A DNA stretch of 64,000 nt from Candidatus Thiodiazotropha sp. (ex Epidulcina cf. delphinae) (GTDB lineage Bacteria; Pseudomonadota; Gammaproteobacteria; Chromatiales; Chromatiaceae). Below, one piece after another: positions 51,442 through 60,509 of the stretch. The DNA is taken from assembly GCA_025656455.1 (NCBI GenBank), contig JAHXHS010000003.1, positions 124,001 through 188,000 on the forward strand, written 5' to 3'. A model generated the notes under the pieces. That model did no database searches. It was given only the letters and a program-made list of their open reading frames with translations, and had not been told where the DNA came from. The translations under genes and the position numbers were made by a program. Numbering within the stretch: the stretch's first letter is position 1; each line of letters begins with the position of its first letter.

Positions 51442-51713
51442 AATCTTCAGTTGACCGCTATGTACTGTACTAATCGCTTTGAAAACATGAGCTTTATCAG
51501 GTTTGATAGTATTCACCTATTGGGTGAGCAGCGCTACACCGCGAATGGCACACTTGTGGCGGCGCATGGCTGCGTTACAACGCCTTGCAATAGAACAGCT
51601 ATTCCGCATCGTTGTGCGCCGTGCAGGGATGCACAAGTGTCGCAAGCACAGGGATACCCTTGCCCTGCACCGCCACAAGCGCACCCTTCACGGTGTTCAA
51701 CTGAGGATTCTAG
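51438..51713. repeat. Compound structured element (copy J)
   Basis: The outer arms CTAGAATCTTCAGTTGACCG (51438-51457) and the complement ending GGATTCTAG (about 51691-51713) enclose nested palindromes (ACACTTGTG/CACAAGTGT, GTGCAGGG/CCCTGCAC, CTTGTGGCGG/CCGCCACAAG). The core at 51572-51621 reads GCGTTA-CAACG-CCTTG...GCAT-CGTTG-TGCGCC, with inner stem AATAG/CTATT. At 276 bp it is close in size to the 267-bp compound elements. Confidence 0.75.
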
Positions 51714-51751
51714 GTTGAAACTGGACCCTCACTGAGATCATAGGAGGAAAA

Positions 51752-51838
51752 CAAATTCTCGCAAAGATCGCAAAGCCCGCAAAGGATTCTCAGGCAATGT
51801 CTTCTTGGCGTACTTTGCGATCTTGGCGAGAAAATTTT
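51752..51838. repeat. Palindromic cgcaaag repeat
   Basis: AAATTCTCGCAAAGATCGCA (51752-51771) pairs with the arm at 51813-51838 (CTTTGCGATCTTGGCGAGAA...). It is a further copy of the repeat at 287-377. No gene is seen between 51380 and 51932. Confidence 0.7.
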
Positions 51839-51932
51839 GCATGCCTGACCAGATGCGGAAACCAGGATGGCATAGTACAGGCGTGGAAAAGTGAGATGTA
51901 GCCCTAACATAGCCCCCTTTAGGGGCTTTCAT

Positions 51933-52664
51933 TCAGTTTCTGATCACTGCCTCCCTGCGCAGTCCCTCCGGGGTAACGCAGATGATTTCCGCCTGCTCTC
52001 CGCGCCACTCTGCCAGTACGTGGCGGCTGACCGCTCTCTCCGCCAGCGAGAAAGGGTGGTCGGCAGCTCTATGGGTGTGGCCGTGGATCAACCGTTCAGC
52101 CTGATGCTCACTGAGGTACCTCTCCACAGCCTGCTGATTGACATCCATGATGGCCTCGGATTTGAGTGAATTGGCCTCGCCGCTTTTGGCCCGGTACGCC
52201 TTGGCAAGGGCGATTCGTTGTTCGATCGGCTGAGAGAGAAAATGCTGGATAAAGGCTGGCTGGCGTATCTCCCGCCGGAACTCCAGGTAGGCCTGATCGT
52301 CAGTGCAGAGTAGGTCGCCATGCATGAGCAGCGTCGGTGTGCCGAAGAGGTCTATCAGACTGGGATCGGTCAGCAGTTCGGCGCCAGTCTCACGGCAGAA
52401 GGCTTCACCGATCAGGAAGTCCCGGTTGCCATGTATCAGCCACAGTTTGGCGCCGCCGCAGCTGAGTCGCCGCAGCGCCTGTTTTACCTCCGGGATCGGG
52501 GGATGCCGATCATCATCGCCGACCCAGGTGTCGAATAGATCGCCAAGGATATAGAGATGGTCGGCCTGGGATGCGCGGCCTTCGAGAAAGCGCAGAAAGC
52601 ACTGCACCGTATCCGCCCGGTCGGCGGATAGGTGAAGGTCCGAGATGAACAGGTATTCGGTCAC
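51933..52664 (-). CDS. lpxH: UDP-2,3-diacylglucosamine diphosphatase
   Basis: This 243-residue calcineurin-fold phosphoesterase of lipid A synthesis hydrolyses UDP-2,3-diacylglucosamine to lipid X. Metal ligands are in [45 protein letters not shown] and [13 protein letters not shown]. Length matches LpxH (about 240). It follows ppiB with a four-base overlap, the standard gammaproteobacterial ppiB-lpxH pair. Confidence 0.95.
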   Translation of the reverse strand: MTEYLFISDLHLSADRADTVQCFLRFLEGRASQADHLYILGDLFDTWVGDDDRHPPIPEVKQALRRLSCGGAKLWLIHGNRDFLIGEAFCRETGAELLTDPSLIDLFGTPTLLMHGDLLCTDDQAYLEFRREIRQPAFIQHFLSQPIEQRIALAKAYRAKSGEANSLKSEAIMDVNQQAVERYLSEHQAERLIHGHTHRAADHPFSLAERAVSRHVLAEWRGEQAEIICVTPEGLRREAVIRN

Positions 52665-53149
52665 TCAGTGATTTCGGCTTTCTCGATGACAATGTCTTCT
52701 GCCGGCACATCCTGATGGCCGGCTTGAGTGGTGGTATCCACGCCCTTGATCTGATTGACCACATCCATGCCGCTGGAGACCTTGCCGAATACGCAGTAGC
52801 CCCAACCATCCTGCCCAGGATGGTCGAGGAACTTGTTGTCGGCGACATTGATGAAGAATTGAGCGGTGGCCGAGTGGGGATCCATGGTGCGCGCCATGGC
52901 AATGGTGCCGATTTCGTTGGAGAGGCCGTTCTTGGCCTCGTTTTCGATCGGCTCCCCGGTCTGTTTTTGCACCATGCCAGGCATGAAGCCGCCACCTTGG
53001 ATCATGAAATTATCGATCACCCGGTGAAAGATGGTACCGTCAAAAAAGCCGTCCTGCACATAGCGTTTAAAATTTTCGCAGGTTTTAGGGGCGTTTTCTT
53101 CGTCAAGCTCGATGGCGATGGGGCCGAGATTCGTGGTCAATGTGATCAT
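52661..53149 (-). CDS. ppiB: Cytoplasmic peptidyl-prolyl cis-trans isomerase B (cyclophilin)
   Basis: From the ATG at 53149 this is 162 residues: [23 protein letters not shown]. Cyclophilin active-site blocks are [32 protein letters not shown] and WGYCVFGKV. There is no signal peptide. The start follows AGGAATCTCC; the open extension to 53194 is unsupported. It overlaps lpxH and lies about 50 bases downstream of ppiA. Confidence 0.95.
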   Translation of the reverse strand: MITLTTNLGPIAIELDEENAPKTCENFKRYVQDGFFDGTIFHRVIDNFMIQGGGFMPGMVQKQTGEPIENEAKNGLSNEIGTIAMARTMDPHSATAQFFINVADNKFLDHPGQDGWGYCVFGKVSSGMDVVNQIKGVDTTTQAGHQDVPAEDIVIEKAEITE

Positions 53150-53197
53150 GGAGATTCCTGATTTGTGTAAGGCGTGTCGATAGTGTCCGGGCAAACA

Positions 53198-53767
53198 TTA
53201 CTCAAGGATGCTGACCTTCTCGATAAGAATAGGTTTGCTGGGCACGTTGCGCATGCCGTTGTTGAAACCCGTGGGCTGGTTGGCGATGCTATCCACAATA
53301 TCCATGCCCTGAGTGACTTTGCCGAAAACCGCGTAACCCCAGCCGTCCCGGCTTGGGTAATCGAGGAAGTCGTTGTTTTTGTGGTTGATGAAAAACTGCG
53401 CGGTCGCGGAGTGAGGGACGGATGTGCGCGCCATGGCGATAGTGCCATGCTTGTTCTTGAGGCCGTTTTTCGCCTCGTTCTGGATGGGATCCCGGGTCTC
53501 TTTCTTCTTCATATCCGCAGTGAAGCCGCCACCCTGAATCATGAAGTCCTTGATGACCCGGTGGAAAACGGTGCCGTCGTAGAAACCGTCACGGGCATAC
53601 TGCAGGAAATTCTCCACTGTCTGCGGGGCCTTTTCCTGGTCTAGCGAAAGGGTGATGTCGCCCATCGAGGTCTTCATCAGTACCTGTACATTCTCCGCCC
53701 AAGCATTGGTATAGAGTAGGGGCGTCAATAGCAGGGAGAGCAGTAGGGTATGTATCGATCTTTTCAT
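53198..53767 (-). CDS. ppiA: Periplasmic peptidyl-prolyl cis-trans isomerase A (cyclophilin)
   Basis: This 189-residue protein has signal peptide SIHTLLLSLLLTPLLYTNAWA and then a cyclophilin domain ([72 protein letters not shown]). It assists folding in the periplasm. It is closely related in sequence to the neighbouring ppiB, so the pair looks like a tandem duplication with one copy given a signal peptide. Confidence 0.94.
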   Translation of the reverse strand: MKRSIHTLLLSLLLTPLLYTNAWAENVQVLMKTSMGDITLSLDQEKAPQTVENFLQYARDGFYDGTVFHRVIKDFMIQGGGFTADMKKKETRDPIQNEAKNGLKNKHGTIAMARTSVPHSATAQFFINHKNNDFLDYPSRDGWGYAVFGKVTQGMDIVDSIANQPTGFNNGMRNVPSKPILIEKVSILE

Positions 53768-53966
53768 GGGATCCTCATGATTGTCAGCTTAATCGTAAAT
53801 CGGTGCATGATAGCGGTTCGATAGCGGCATAAAAAGGGGGGGAGGCCCATCATCGATGGGATTGATGCCGGGATGGCTTGATTTCCCGAAGATGAAACGG
53901 CAAAGGCTGTTCAGACCGTCCCTTGGGCGCAGGCTGAACGATTAGCTGCAGAAGCATAGCCGTAGC

Positions 53967-54127
53967 TAGTGTGGTGTCCTCCGGAAATGCTGAAAAAATA
54001 TAACGCAAAGATCGCTATGAAGCGCAAAGAACGCAAAGAATCTAGCGATATCAATCTATTAGCTTTGCGTTCATTGCGTTTCTCTGCGTGCTTTGCGTTA
54101 TAAAATCCTGTTTATGGACGGACACTA
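53967..54127. repeat. cgcaaag repeat with TAGTGT/ACACTA ends
   Basis: This 161-bp palindromic element has ends TAGTGTGGTGTCC (53967) and GGACGGACACTA (54116-54127) and inner arms ATATAACGCAAAGATCGC... against ...CTTTGCGTTATAAAAT. The left half is nearly identical to 23824-23884. It directly abuts the next element at 54131. Confidence 0.8.
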
Positions 54128-54130
54128 CAG

Positions 54131-54397
54131 TAGTGTACTGTCTCATACTAATTGCTGATATCAGAGGCCCGCCAAGGCCCCAAGTCAAGGCACGCCGCGC
54201 AGGCAATGGTGATCCCTTGTCAAGCGGTGTAACGCAGGATTGGGGCCTTGGCGGGCCTCCCTGCGGGCGCGACGCCAGGCCATCATCCGCGTTGTTGCGT
54301 GGCTTGGAAAGGGCGCGCCATTCCCTGCGCCACGCGCCTAGCGGCTAATGGCCTGGCGTCACGCTGATATCAGCAATTAGTATGAGACAGTACACTA
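54131..54397. repeat. Compound three-arm structured element (copies D and E), 267 bp
   Basis: The outer inverted repeat TAGTGTACTGTCTCATACTA... (54131-54164 with 54364-54397, 34 bp) encloses two hairpins. Hairpin E (arms GGCCCGCCAAGGCCCCAA and complement) has its core at 54186-54235 on the minus strand, stem CACCG/CGGCG. Hairpin D (arms GACGCCAGGCCAT and complement) has its core at 54292-54341 on the plus strand, stem CGTGG/CCACG. Total length and arm length equal those of the element at 38189-38455, although arm sequences are unrelated. Confidence 0.88.
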
Positions 54398-54500
54398 GCT
54401 ATGGTTCAAGGCTAATCGTTCAACCTGTGCCCATCGATAGTGCCCTTGGTGTGCTTCGCCAGCTTGCCCCAAAAATCCAAATCCTAGTGAAAAATGCGGG

Positions 54501-54881
54501 CTAGTTGTTTTTCGCGCCTTGCGTGATCCAATGTTCGATCTTTGCGATCTCCACATCCGACAACGCCTCCTTGCCGTGAGGCATGCGGATGGACGGGTCC
54601 ACCTTGCCGGCCACCAGCCGGTAGAACGAGCTGGAGAGCGGGTCCCCCGCCACCACCACAGGACCGAACTGGGTCCCCTTCATCAGGTTGTCGTAGCTGT
54701 CGGTGAGAAAACCGCTGGCTTCAGTGCCAGCGCCACCCTGCAGATGACACTCGGTACAGTACTTGTCGATCAATGGCTTGATATCCGATTTAAAGCTTAC
54801 CGGCGCCGGCCCGGCGCTGCACCCTGCCAGAAGGATGGCAGAGAGTGTTGCGAGAAGCGAGGTTGTTGTAGGTCTTGGCAT
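54501..54881 (-). CDS. Lipoprotein cytochrome c
   Basis: This 126-residue protein has lipobox LLAGC (Cys21) and a single haem site CTECH (Cys42, Cys45, His46), with the probable axial Met in IRMPHGKE. The KSDIKPLIDKYCTECHLQGGAGTEASGFL start and ALSDVEIAKIEHWITQGAKN end are typical of small planctomycete/gamma cytochrome c (PF07635-like) domains. It is anchored in the periplasm as an electron carrier or donor. Its stop codon TAG is part of the repeat end TAGCCCGCATTT. Confidence 0.87.
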   Translation of the reverse strand: MPRPTTTSLLATLSAILLAGCSAGPAPVSFKSDIKPLIDKYCTECHLQGGAGTEASGFLTDSYDNLMKGTQFGPVVVAGDPLSSSFYRLVAGKVDPSIRMPHGKEALSDVEIAKIEHWITQGAKNN

Positions 54882-55051
54882 TGATCGACTCCATTGTACT
54901 AAAGGGGCAGATTATAGGCTCAAAGCGCTTGATTTTGATAGGGTTGGTAAGCGGATAGGGGGGGCTTTCTCCCCCCGGAGATGGATCATAGGCTTGATAC
55001 GTCACTCCCTGGCTGGGCATGGCGTGGACCGCGTGGGCGGCCCGCACCGGG

Positions 55052-55369
55052 TCATTTCATGGTCATGATCCAATTGATGACTCCCTTGATATCTTCCAGC
55101 TTCGCCGGGCTGGGCGGCATGGCCACCGCACCCCAGATCAGGGGCTCCCCCTGTGTGCTGCCCGCCTTGACCTTATCGGCGAGCCGATCCACAGCGCCGG
55201 TCTCATCGGCATACTTTGTGGCGACATCCTGAAAGGCCGGGCCGACCAGTTTGGCATCCGCTTTGTGACAGCCGAGACAACCGGATCGCATGGCCAGGGC
55301 CTGGTCCGCCATCGCGGCATGGGAGAACAGGGCTGTTGCCAGGAGTGTAAATAGGGCGATTTTTCGCAT
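55052..55369 (-). CDS. Periplasmic cytochrome c (class I, c-551/c-555-like)
   Basis: This 105-residue protein has signal peptide LFTLLATALFSHAAMA, haem site CLGCH (Cys31, Cys34, His35), the KLVGPAFQDVATKYA helix and axial Met in VAMPPSPAKLEDIKGVINWIMTM. It is a soluble electron carrier, a plausible partner of periplasmic sulfur or hydrogen oxidation. It lies 170 bases upstream of the lipoprotein cytochrome gene on the same strand. Confidence 0.92.
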   Translation of the reverse strand: MRKIALFTLLATALFSHAAMADQALAMRSGCLGCHKADAKLVGPAFQDVATKYADETGAVDRLADKVKAGSTQGEPLIWGAVAMPPSPAKLEDIKGVINWIMTMK

Positions 55370-55630
55370 TGGGGGACTCCAAAGTTATTACAGTCAGGCC
55401 GGATCCGTGAATCGGCAAAAAGCCGGCAAGTGAAATTTGTGCCGACGCCATCCGCCCGGGAAACCTGATTTCGCATCTTCACCCTATTTGTCGGGAGCGT
55501 CGTAAGATTCTTTAGTCATCCAGTTCCGCCAGCAGTGGATCGCTATCGTGACTCAAGGTTTTTCGCCGCTTGCCGAATAAGAGTACTGAGTTGACACTAC
55601 TCACTAAATAGCGACAAGTTGGATTACCTC

Positions 55631-57238
55631 ATGAGCAAGTACATCTCAGTCCAATGGAAAATCCTCACTCCTATGGCCTTTGTTTTCATCCTGATCATTG
55701 CGATGATCACGGTCTATTCCGCGCAACAGCAAAAGGATCGGCTGTTAAAGCTGACTGAAAACCAGATCACTGACGTGTTGAACGGCTATCTCGACAGCAT
55801 GAACGCCATGATGTTTACCGGCACCATGGGCAATCGGGAGATGTTGCGAGAGAAGATCCAAAAGCGGGAAGGCGTGTTGGAAGTACGCATGCTGCGTTCC
55901 GAAGCCGTCAACAAGACATTCGGCGCAGGATTCGACAATGAAAAACCCCTGGATGATCTCGACCGGCGCGCCCTCAACGGCGAGCGGATTGTCGAAGTCG
56001 GGAAGGCCGACGGTCAAAGGGTCGTCACCGTCATAGAGCCCTTCGCAGCGGTTTCGGATCGTAACGGCACCAATTGTCTGACCTGTCATGCCCTGGACGA
56101 AGGGACAATCCTCGGTGCGGGTCGTCTGACATTCTCTCTGGCTGGGCGGGACAGGGCCATCGATCATGAACTGCTGTTCGGTGCCGCCATCAATTTTTTG
56201 GTTCTGATAGTCGGCCTGTTCATCATCAACATGATCATGCGCAAGGTGGTGATCAAACCGCTCAAGGCGCTGAAGTCCACCGTGGAAACGATCGGGGCGG
56301 AATCGGATCTGCGTCCAAGGGTGGCGCTTGGCGCAAACGACGAGTTCCGTCAGGTCGGCGATGCCGTCAATAAGATGCTCGATAGATTCCACCCGACCAT
56401 CAAAGAGTTGGCTAAAACCATGGAAGGATTGGCGCACTCCGCCGAGCAGTTGGCGCAGGTGACCAAGGTGACTCGTGACGGTGTCGATGAGCAGGAGAGG
56501 GAGACCAGCCAACTGACCGTGGCCATTGGCGAATTGTCAGTGGCTGCCGAGGATGTGGCGAAAAACGCCGCCGGCGCCGAACAGGCCGCGGTTGAGGCGA
56601 GATCCAATGCGGATAGCGGGAGTGAAGTCGTGGGCCAGGTCTCCAGTTCCATCTCCAGTCTGGCCAAACGTGTCGATGAGGCCGCTGTCGTCGTGCGGCA
56701 ACTGGCCGAGGGAACCCAAAGCATCGGTCAGGTCTCCGAGTCGATCACGGCGATCGCCGAGCAGACCAATCTGTTGGCGCTGAATGCCGCCATCGAGGCG
56801 GCGAGAGCCGGCGAGCAGGGGCGTGGCTTTGCCGTGGTGGCGGACGAGGTTCGCAACCTGGCCCAACGTACCCAGGAGGCGACCCATGAGATCCAGGGGA
56901 TCATCGAGCAACTGGTCTCTGCCTCCACGCAGGCGGTGGATGTGATGGATGGTAGCAAGGAGGAGGCGGACCGGAGCGTTTCCGATTCCAGTCATGCCGG
57001 GGGTGCCTTGAAGCAGATAGCAAGCGCGGTGGAGTCGATCAGTAATATGAACTCCCTGATCGCCACCGCGGCAACGGAACAGACCTCTGTGGTCAGTGAA
57101 ATCAACAACAACATTATCGCTATCAGTGAGGTCTCTCACCAGACGGCCGAGGGAACCTGCCAGACCCTCAAGGAGAGCGAAGAGGTAGCGAAGATTTCCG
57201 CTCAGCTAGACAAGATGGTGAATCAATTCAAAGTGTAA
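55631..57238 (+). CDS. Haem-binding methyl-accepting chemotaxis protein
   Basis: This 535-residue protein has membrane helix 1 ([16 protein letters not shown]), a periplasmic sensor of about 150 residues containing a c-type haem motif CLTCH (Cys149, Cys152, His153), membrane helix 2 (about 178-197; [17 protein letters not shown]), HAMP, and a chemoreceptor signalling domain with hairpin tip [43 protein letters not shown]. Such haem chemoreceptors sense redox state, oxygen or NO. The ATG at 55631 is chosen over an upstream TTG at 55619. Neighbouring cytochromes and hydrogenase suggest energy taxis. Confidence 0.93.
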   Translation: MSKYISVQWKILTPMAFVFILIIAMITVYSAQQQKDRLLKLTENQITDVLNGYLDSMNAMMFTGTMGNREMLREKIQKREGVLEVRMLRSEAVNKTFGAGFDNEKPLDDLDRRALNGERIVEVGKADGQRVVTVIEPFAAVSDRNGTNCLTCHALDEGTILGAGRLTFSLAGRDRAIDHELLFGAAINFLVLIVGLFIINMIMRKVVIKPLKALKSTVETIGAESDLRPRVALGANDEFRQVGDAVNKMLDRFHPTIKELAKTMEGLAHSAEQLAQVTKVTRDGVDEQERETSQLTVAIGELSVAAEDVAKNAAGAEQAAVEARSNADSGSEVVGQVSSSISSLAKRVDEAAVVVRQLAEGTQSIGQVSESITAIAEQTNLLALNAAIEAARAGEQGRGFAVVADEVRNLAQRTQEATHEIQGIIEQLVSASTQAVDVMDGSKEEADRSVSDSSHAGGALKQIASAVESISNMNSLIATAATEQTSVVSEINNNIIAISEVSHQTAEGTCQTLKESEEVAKISAQLDKMVNQFKV

Positions 57239-57278
57239 AGTCTGAACTTGGCCTATTCAGGTGCCGGGCTAAGCCGGG

Positions 57279-57887
57279 TTAGGTCTCCCGTCTGTAGACA
57301 CCCCGGAGCAGGTCTCGGCGGGAAATCTCCGGGTCAGCCGCCGGTGTCAAGCCGCTATCCAGCGCTGCCTGGGAAGCCGTGACATCCTCAGCCAGGGCAA
57401 AGCCACCCATTTCGACTTCGCCTTTCTCTTCTCCCCGAAGTATACGCCCCAGCAACGTTTCGTCATAAGGGTCCTCATCCGGGTGCTCGACTTCGACCAT
57501 CAATGTCTGCATGAAGCTCTTGGCGGCAGCCGTCGCATGGTCCTGATTGACGAATTCATGCATTGGCGAGTGGAGTGAATAGGTCTGGCACTTACCGATG
57601 CCATCGACTTCATTGACCATGAATTTGAACGGGTTTGACGGGAAGCGGTGGGGCTGTTTACGGCCCAGTTCCAGTTCGCTCCAATCCTCGTTTTCGCCAG
57701 GGAGCATGATCAGATTCATCATCCAGGGCGTGATAATGATGCCGATACAGCGCTCTTGGTAGTGCTGAAAGCCGATGGTTTGTACTTTCAACATGGGATT
57801 GAGCAGGGGGATTCCCCGCATCTGCTCATTCTGGATGCGGGTGAAACTCGCTTCGATCTGACGGGTCAGCGGTTCCAGGTCTTGCAT
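57279..57887 (-). CDS. hybE: [NiFe]-hydrogenase assembly chaperone HybE/HupJ
   Basis: From the ATG at 57887 (MQDLEPLTRQIEASFTRIQNEQMRGIPLLNP), after GAGGAG, this is 202 residues. The signature blocks are FQHYQERCIGIIITPWMMNLIMLPGENEDW, HRFPSNPFKFMVNEVDGIGKCQTYSLHSPMHEF and the C-terminal RRDLLRG. HybE/HupJ helps Tat-dependent export or large/small subunit assembly of periplasmic hydrogenase. It is the last gene of the hyb operon; its stop codon TAA sits in a TAACCCGGC repeat end. Confidence 0.9.
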   Translation of the reverse strand: MQDLEPLTRQIEASFTRIQNEQMRGIPLLNPMLKVQTIGFQHYQERCIGIIITPWMMNLIMLPGENEDWSELELGRKQPHRFPSNPFKFMVNEVDGIGKCQTYSLHSPMHEFVNQDHATAAAKSFMQTLMVEVEHPDEDPYDETLLGRILRGEEKGEVEMGGFALAEDVTASQAALDSGLTPAADPEISRRDLLRGVYRRET

Positions 57888-57937
57888 GGTATTCACTCCT
57901 CGTGCGCTTACAAGGTGATATTGACGGTCATCGGCTG

Positions 57938-58210
57938 TCACGAATCGGCGAGACCGGGAAAATAGTCGGCAACCTTGAAATCCTCTTCCCGGTTCATGAT
58001 GGCGCTCAGGCCATCAAGGGCCCTATCGATGTTGCGCGCATCCTCTTCACTGATGACTTCCCGCGCAGAGCCGAGAAAAGCCAGCAACCAGGCGCCCTCC
58101 GGCTGTGGGCCAGTGAGCATCATATTGATCGGCTCCTCGCCATTGCGGCCGCGGCAGAGTGAAATGAACTCGCCGGAGTTGATGATCTGAACCGGTATGC
58201 CTACGCACAT
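57938..58210 (-). CDS. hupF: Hydrogenase maturation chaperone HupF/HybG (HypC family)
   Basis: This 90-residue protein begins MCVGIPVQII with the essential N-terminal Cys2, followed by the HypC beta-barrel and the C-terminal NREEDFKVADYF. HypC-family proteins carry the Fe(CN)2CO group to the large subunit; the longer HupF branch specialises on the operon's own hydrogenase. It overlaps the end of hybD by ten bases. Confidence 0.9.
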   Translation of the reverse strand: MCVGIPVQIINSGEFISLCRGRNGEEPINMMLTGPQPEGAWLLAFLGSAREVISEEDARNIDRALDGLSAIMNREEDFKVADYFPGLADS

Positions 58211-58755
58211 GGTGAGACGGCTTCCCGTTCGGCTTCTCTTTTCCAGTGCCCGGTCAGAGACTGGCGGCGTTGTCGCAAAGCAATTCCAAGGGTTGCCAGC
58301 TCTTCCACCAGCATCTCGACCATCCGCTCCAATCCCTGCGCGGCTTCGGTTGTCAGTCCCAGCCTGTTCTCCAGGGAGTGAGGCACCATGCCGATGATGG
58401 TGACCTGATCCGGTATCTCTCCCTTCAGGGTTAACAGGGCAAGCAGGTCCGAGACGCCGAGTTGATGATTGGAGAGCTTGGTCTGGAAAAAGGCTGGTAT
58501 TTCATCATTGGCGATACGCACCAGGGTGCCGTGGGGGGCGCCGGTATTGACCGCATCGGCAATGATCAGGGTGTCTGCCTGACGCATCGGTTCAAACAGC
58601 TCCATGCCGGTGGTGCCGCCATCGATGACCTCGACGCCGAAGGGGATGTGGTAACGGTTCTGCAACGCCTCAACAGCGCGTACGCCGACGCCTTCATCCT
58701 GCATAAGAACATTGCCCATGCCGATGATCAGGGTCTTTTTCGCTCTGTTCTCCAT
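58201..58755 (-). CDS. hybD: Hydrogenase maturation endopeptidase HybD/HyaD
   Basis: From the ATG at 58755 this is 184 residues: KKTLIIGMGNVLMQDEGVGVRAVEAL, with nickel-sensing Glu17-type residue in QDEGVG, DGGTTGMELFEPM, ADAVNTG and TIIGMVPHSLENRLGLT. It cleaves the C-terminal tail of the large subunit after nickel insertion, and that tail is present in hybC here. The upstream frame to 58803 overlaps hybC without support. Confidence 0.92.
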   Translation of the reverse strand: MENRAKKTLIIGMGNVLMQDEGVGVRAVEALQNRYHIPFGVEVIDGGTTGMELFEPMRQADTLIIADAVNTGAPHGTLVRIANDEIPAFFQTKLSNHQLGVSDLLALLTLKGEIPDQVTIIGMVPHSLENRLGLTTEAAQGLERMVEMLVEELATLGIALRQRRQSLTGHWKREAEREAVSPCA

Positions 58756-58780
58756 CAGTGGATGCCCTCCGGTTTGTTGC

Positions 58781-60484
58781 TCATAACGCCTTGACCCTGA
58801 CAATCTCCTGCTGCTCGGTATCCACCATATGGATGGCGCAGGCGATACAGGGGTCGAAGGAGTGGACGGTGCGCAGCACCTCCAGGGGTTTCTCCGGGTC
58901 GGCGACCGGATTGTTCAACAGCGAGGACTCGTAGGGACCGATCTCTCCGTTGGCGTCTCGCGGACCCGCATTCCAGGTGCTGGGCACCACGGCCTGGTAG
59001 TTTTTGATCTTGCCGTCTTCGATCACCACCCAGTGGGAGAGGGTTCCCCGGGGCGCCTGATGGAAACCGACACCCTTGATCTCCCCTTTCGGAAACACCG
59101 GTGCATTGAAGGTGTCGATATCGCCGGTGCCGATGTTGTCGACCAGCTTCTGCCATTGAGCCTTCAAGGTATCCATCATCACCGCGCAGCGCACCGCGCG
59201 CGCCGCATGGCGGCCGATGGTGGAGTGGACCGCCGCCAGGGGGATATCGGGGTTTTGCGATACGGCCTTGAGCGTACCCATCGCCTGATCGAGATATTTT
59301 TTATAGCGGTCGTCGCCACTGGCGACCCCCACCAGGACATCCGCCAGGGGTCCGACCTCGGCGCGTTTGTCATAGAAAGTCGGCGCCTTCACCCAGGAGT
59401 ATTTGCCCTCATCCTGGAAGTCGGTGTATTGCGGTTCGGTTTCACCCTCCCAGGGGTGGAGCGCGTCTTCGCCTTCATACCAGGCGTGTCTGGAACTCTC
59501 AGCGACCCCATCACGGAAATAGGCGTCATCGAAGGTGGTGATCGGTTTCAGTGAGGCCAGATCGCCGTCGGCGATATAGCCGCCTGGCAGATCGAACGCA
59601 GTGCCCTTGGTGTCCTGGGGGCAGTCCGGTACGGTCAGGTAGTTCATCACGCCACCGCCAATCCCGGCCCAGTCGAGATAGAAAGCGCCGATCGCCGGGA
59701 CATCGGTCAGGTAGGTCGATTTGACAAAGGGTTCCAGTTTGTCGATGAAACCCTTGATCAGCATCAGTCGTTCGATGTTGAGCACCGAGGGGGCGCTGTG
59801 ACTGATGGAGTTGCTTACGCCGCCGACCGCCACATTCTGGATATGCGGGGTCTTGCCGCCCAGGATGGCGACAATCTTGTTGGCAAAGTTCTGCACGTCG
59901 AGGGCCTGCAGATAGTGCGCCACCGCCAGCAGGTTGACCTCGGCAGGCAGCTTCATCGCGGGATGCCCCCAATAGCCGCTGGCAAAGGGGCCGAGCTGAC
60001 CGCTGCCGACAAAGGTTTTCAGTCGCTCCTGTACCGCCTTCATCTCATGCGGCCCGTTCAGCGGCCAGTCAGAGAGGCTCTCCGCCAGCTTGGCGGTGGC
60101 AACCGGATCAGCATCCAGGGCGGAAACCACATCCACCCAGTCAACCGCTGAGAGATGGTAGAAATGGACGATATGGTCCTGGACCGCGTGGGCAGTCTGG
60201 ATGATATTGCGGATCAACTGGGCATTCACCGGGACCTCCAGATCCAAGGCGTTCTCCACCGCCCTAACAGAGGTGATGGCATGCACCGTGGTGCAGACGC
60301 CGCAAAAGCGTTGGGTATAGGTCCAGGCCTCGCGGGGATCCCTTCCGATGAGGATTTTTTCGATGCCCCGCCACATCTGGCCGGAAGACCAGGCCTTGAT
60401 CACCTTGCCTTCATCCACCTCCACATCGATGCGAAGGTGGCCTTCGATGCGGGTAATCGGGTCAACAGTAATTCGTGTCGTCAC
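58781..60484 (-). CDS. hybC: [NiFe] hydrogenase large subunit
   Basis: This 567-residue subunit carries the Ni-Fe site. The first Cys pair is RFCGVCTTVHA (Cys61, Cys64). The second is DPCIACAIH (Cys546, Cys549, His552), followed by a 15-residue tail that HybD should remove. Other signatures are DPITRIEGHLRIDVEV and APRGTLSHWVVIEDGKI. With the hybOABC order it belongs to the periplasmic, membrane-anchored uptake group (group 1c-like): H2 is oxidised outside the cytoplasmic membrane and electrons go to quinone via HybA and HybB. Confidence 0.97.
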   Translation of the reverse strand: MTTRITVDPITRIEGHLRIDVEVDEGKVIKAWSSGQMWRGIEKILIGRDPREAWTYTQRFCGVCTTVHAITSVRAVENALDLEVPVNAQLIRNIIQTAHAVQDHIVHFYHLSAVDWVDVVSALDADPVATAKLAESLSDWPLNGPHEMKAVQERLKTFVGSGQLGPFASGYWGHPAMKLPAEVNLLAVAHYLQALDVQNFANKIVAILGGKTPHIQNVAVGGVSNSISHSAPSVLNIERLMLIKGFIDKLEPFVKSTYLTDVPAIGAFYLDWAGIGGGVMNYLTVPDCPQDTKGTAFDLPGGYIADGDLASLKPITTFDDAYFRDGVAESSRHAWYEGEDALHPWEGETEPQYTDFQDEGKYSWVKAPTFYDKRAEVGPLADVLVGVASGDDRYKKYLDQAMGTLKAVSQNPDIPLAAVHSTIGRHAARAVRCAVMMDTLKAQWQKLVDNIGTGDIDTFNAPVFPKGEIKGVGFHQAPRGTLSHWVVIEDGKIKNYQAVVPSTWNAGPRDANGEIGPYESSLLNNPVADPEKPLEVLRTVHSFDPCIACAIHMVDTEQQEIVRVKAL

Positions 60485-60509
60485 AACGGAATCTCCTCAA
60501 ATGTCTTGC

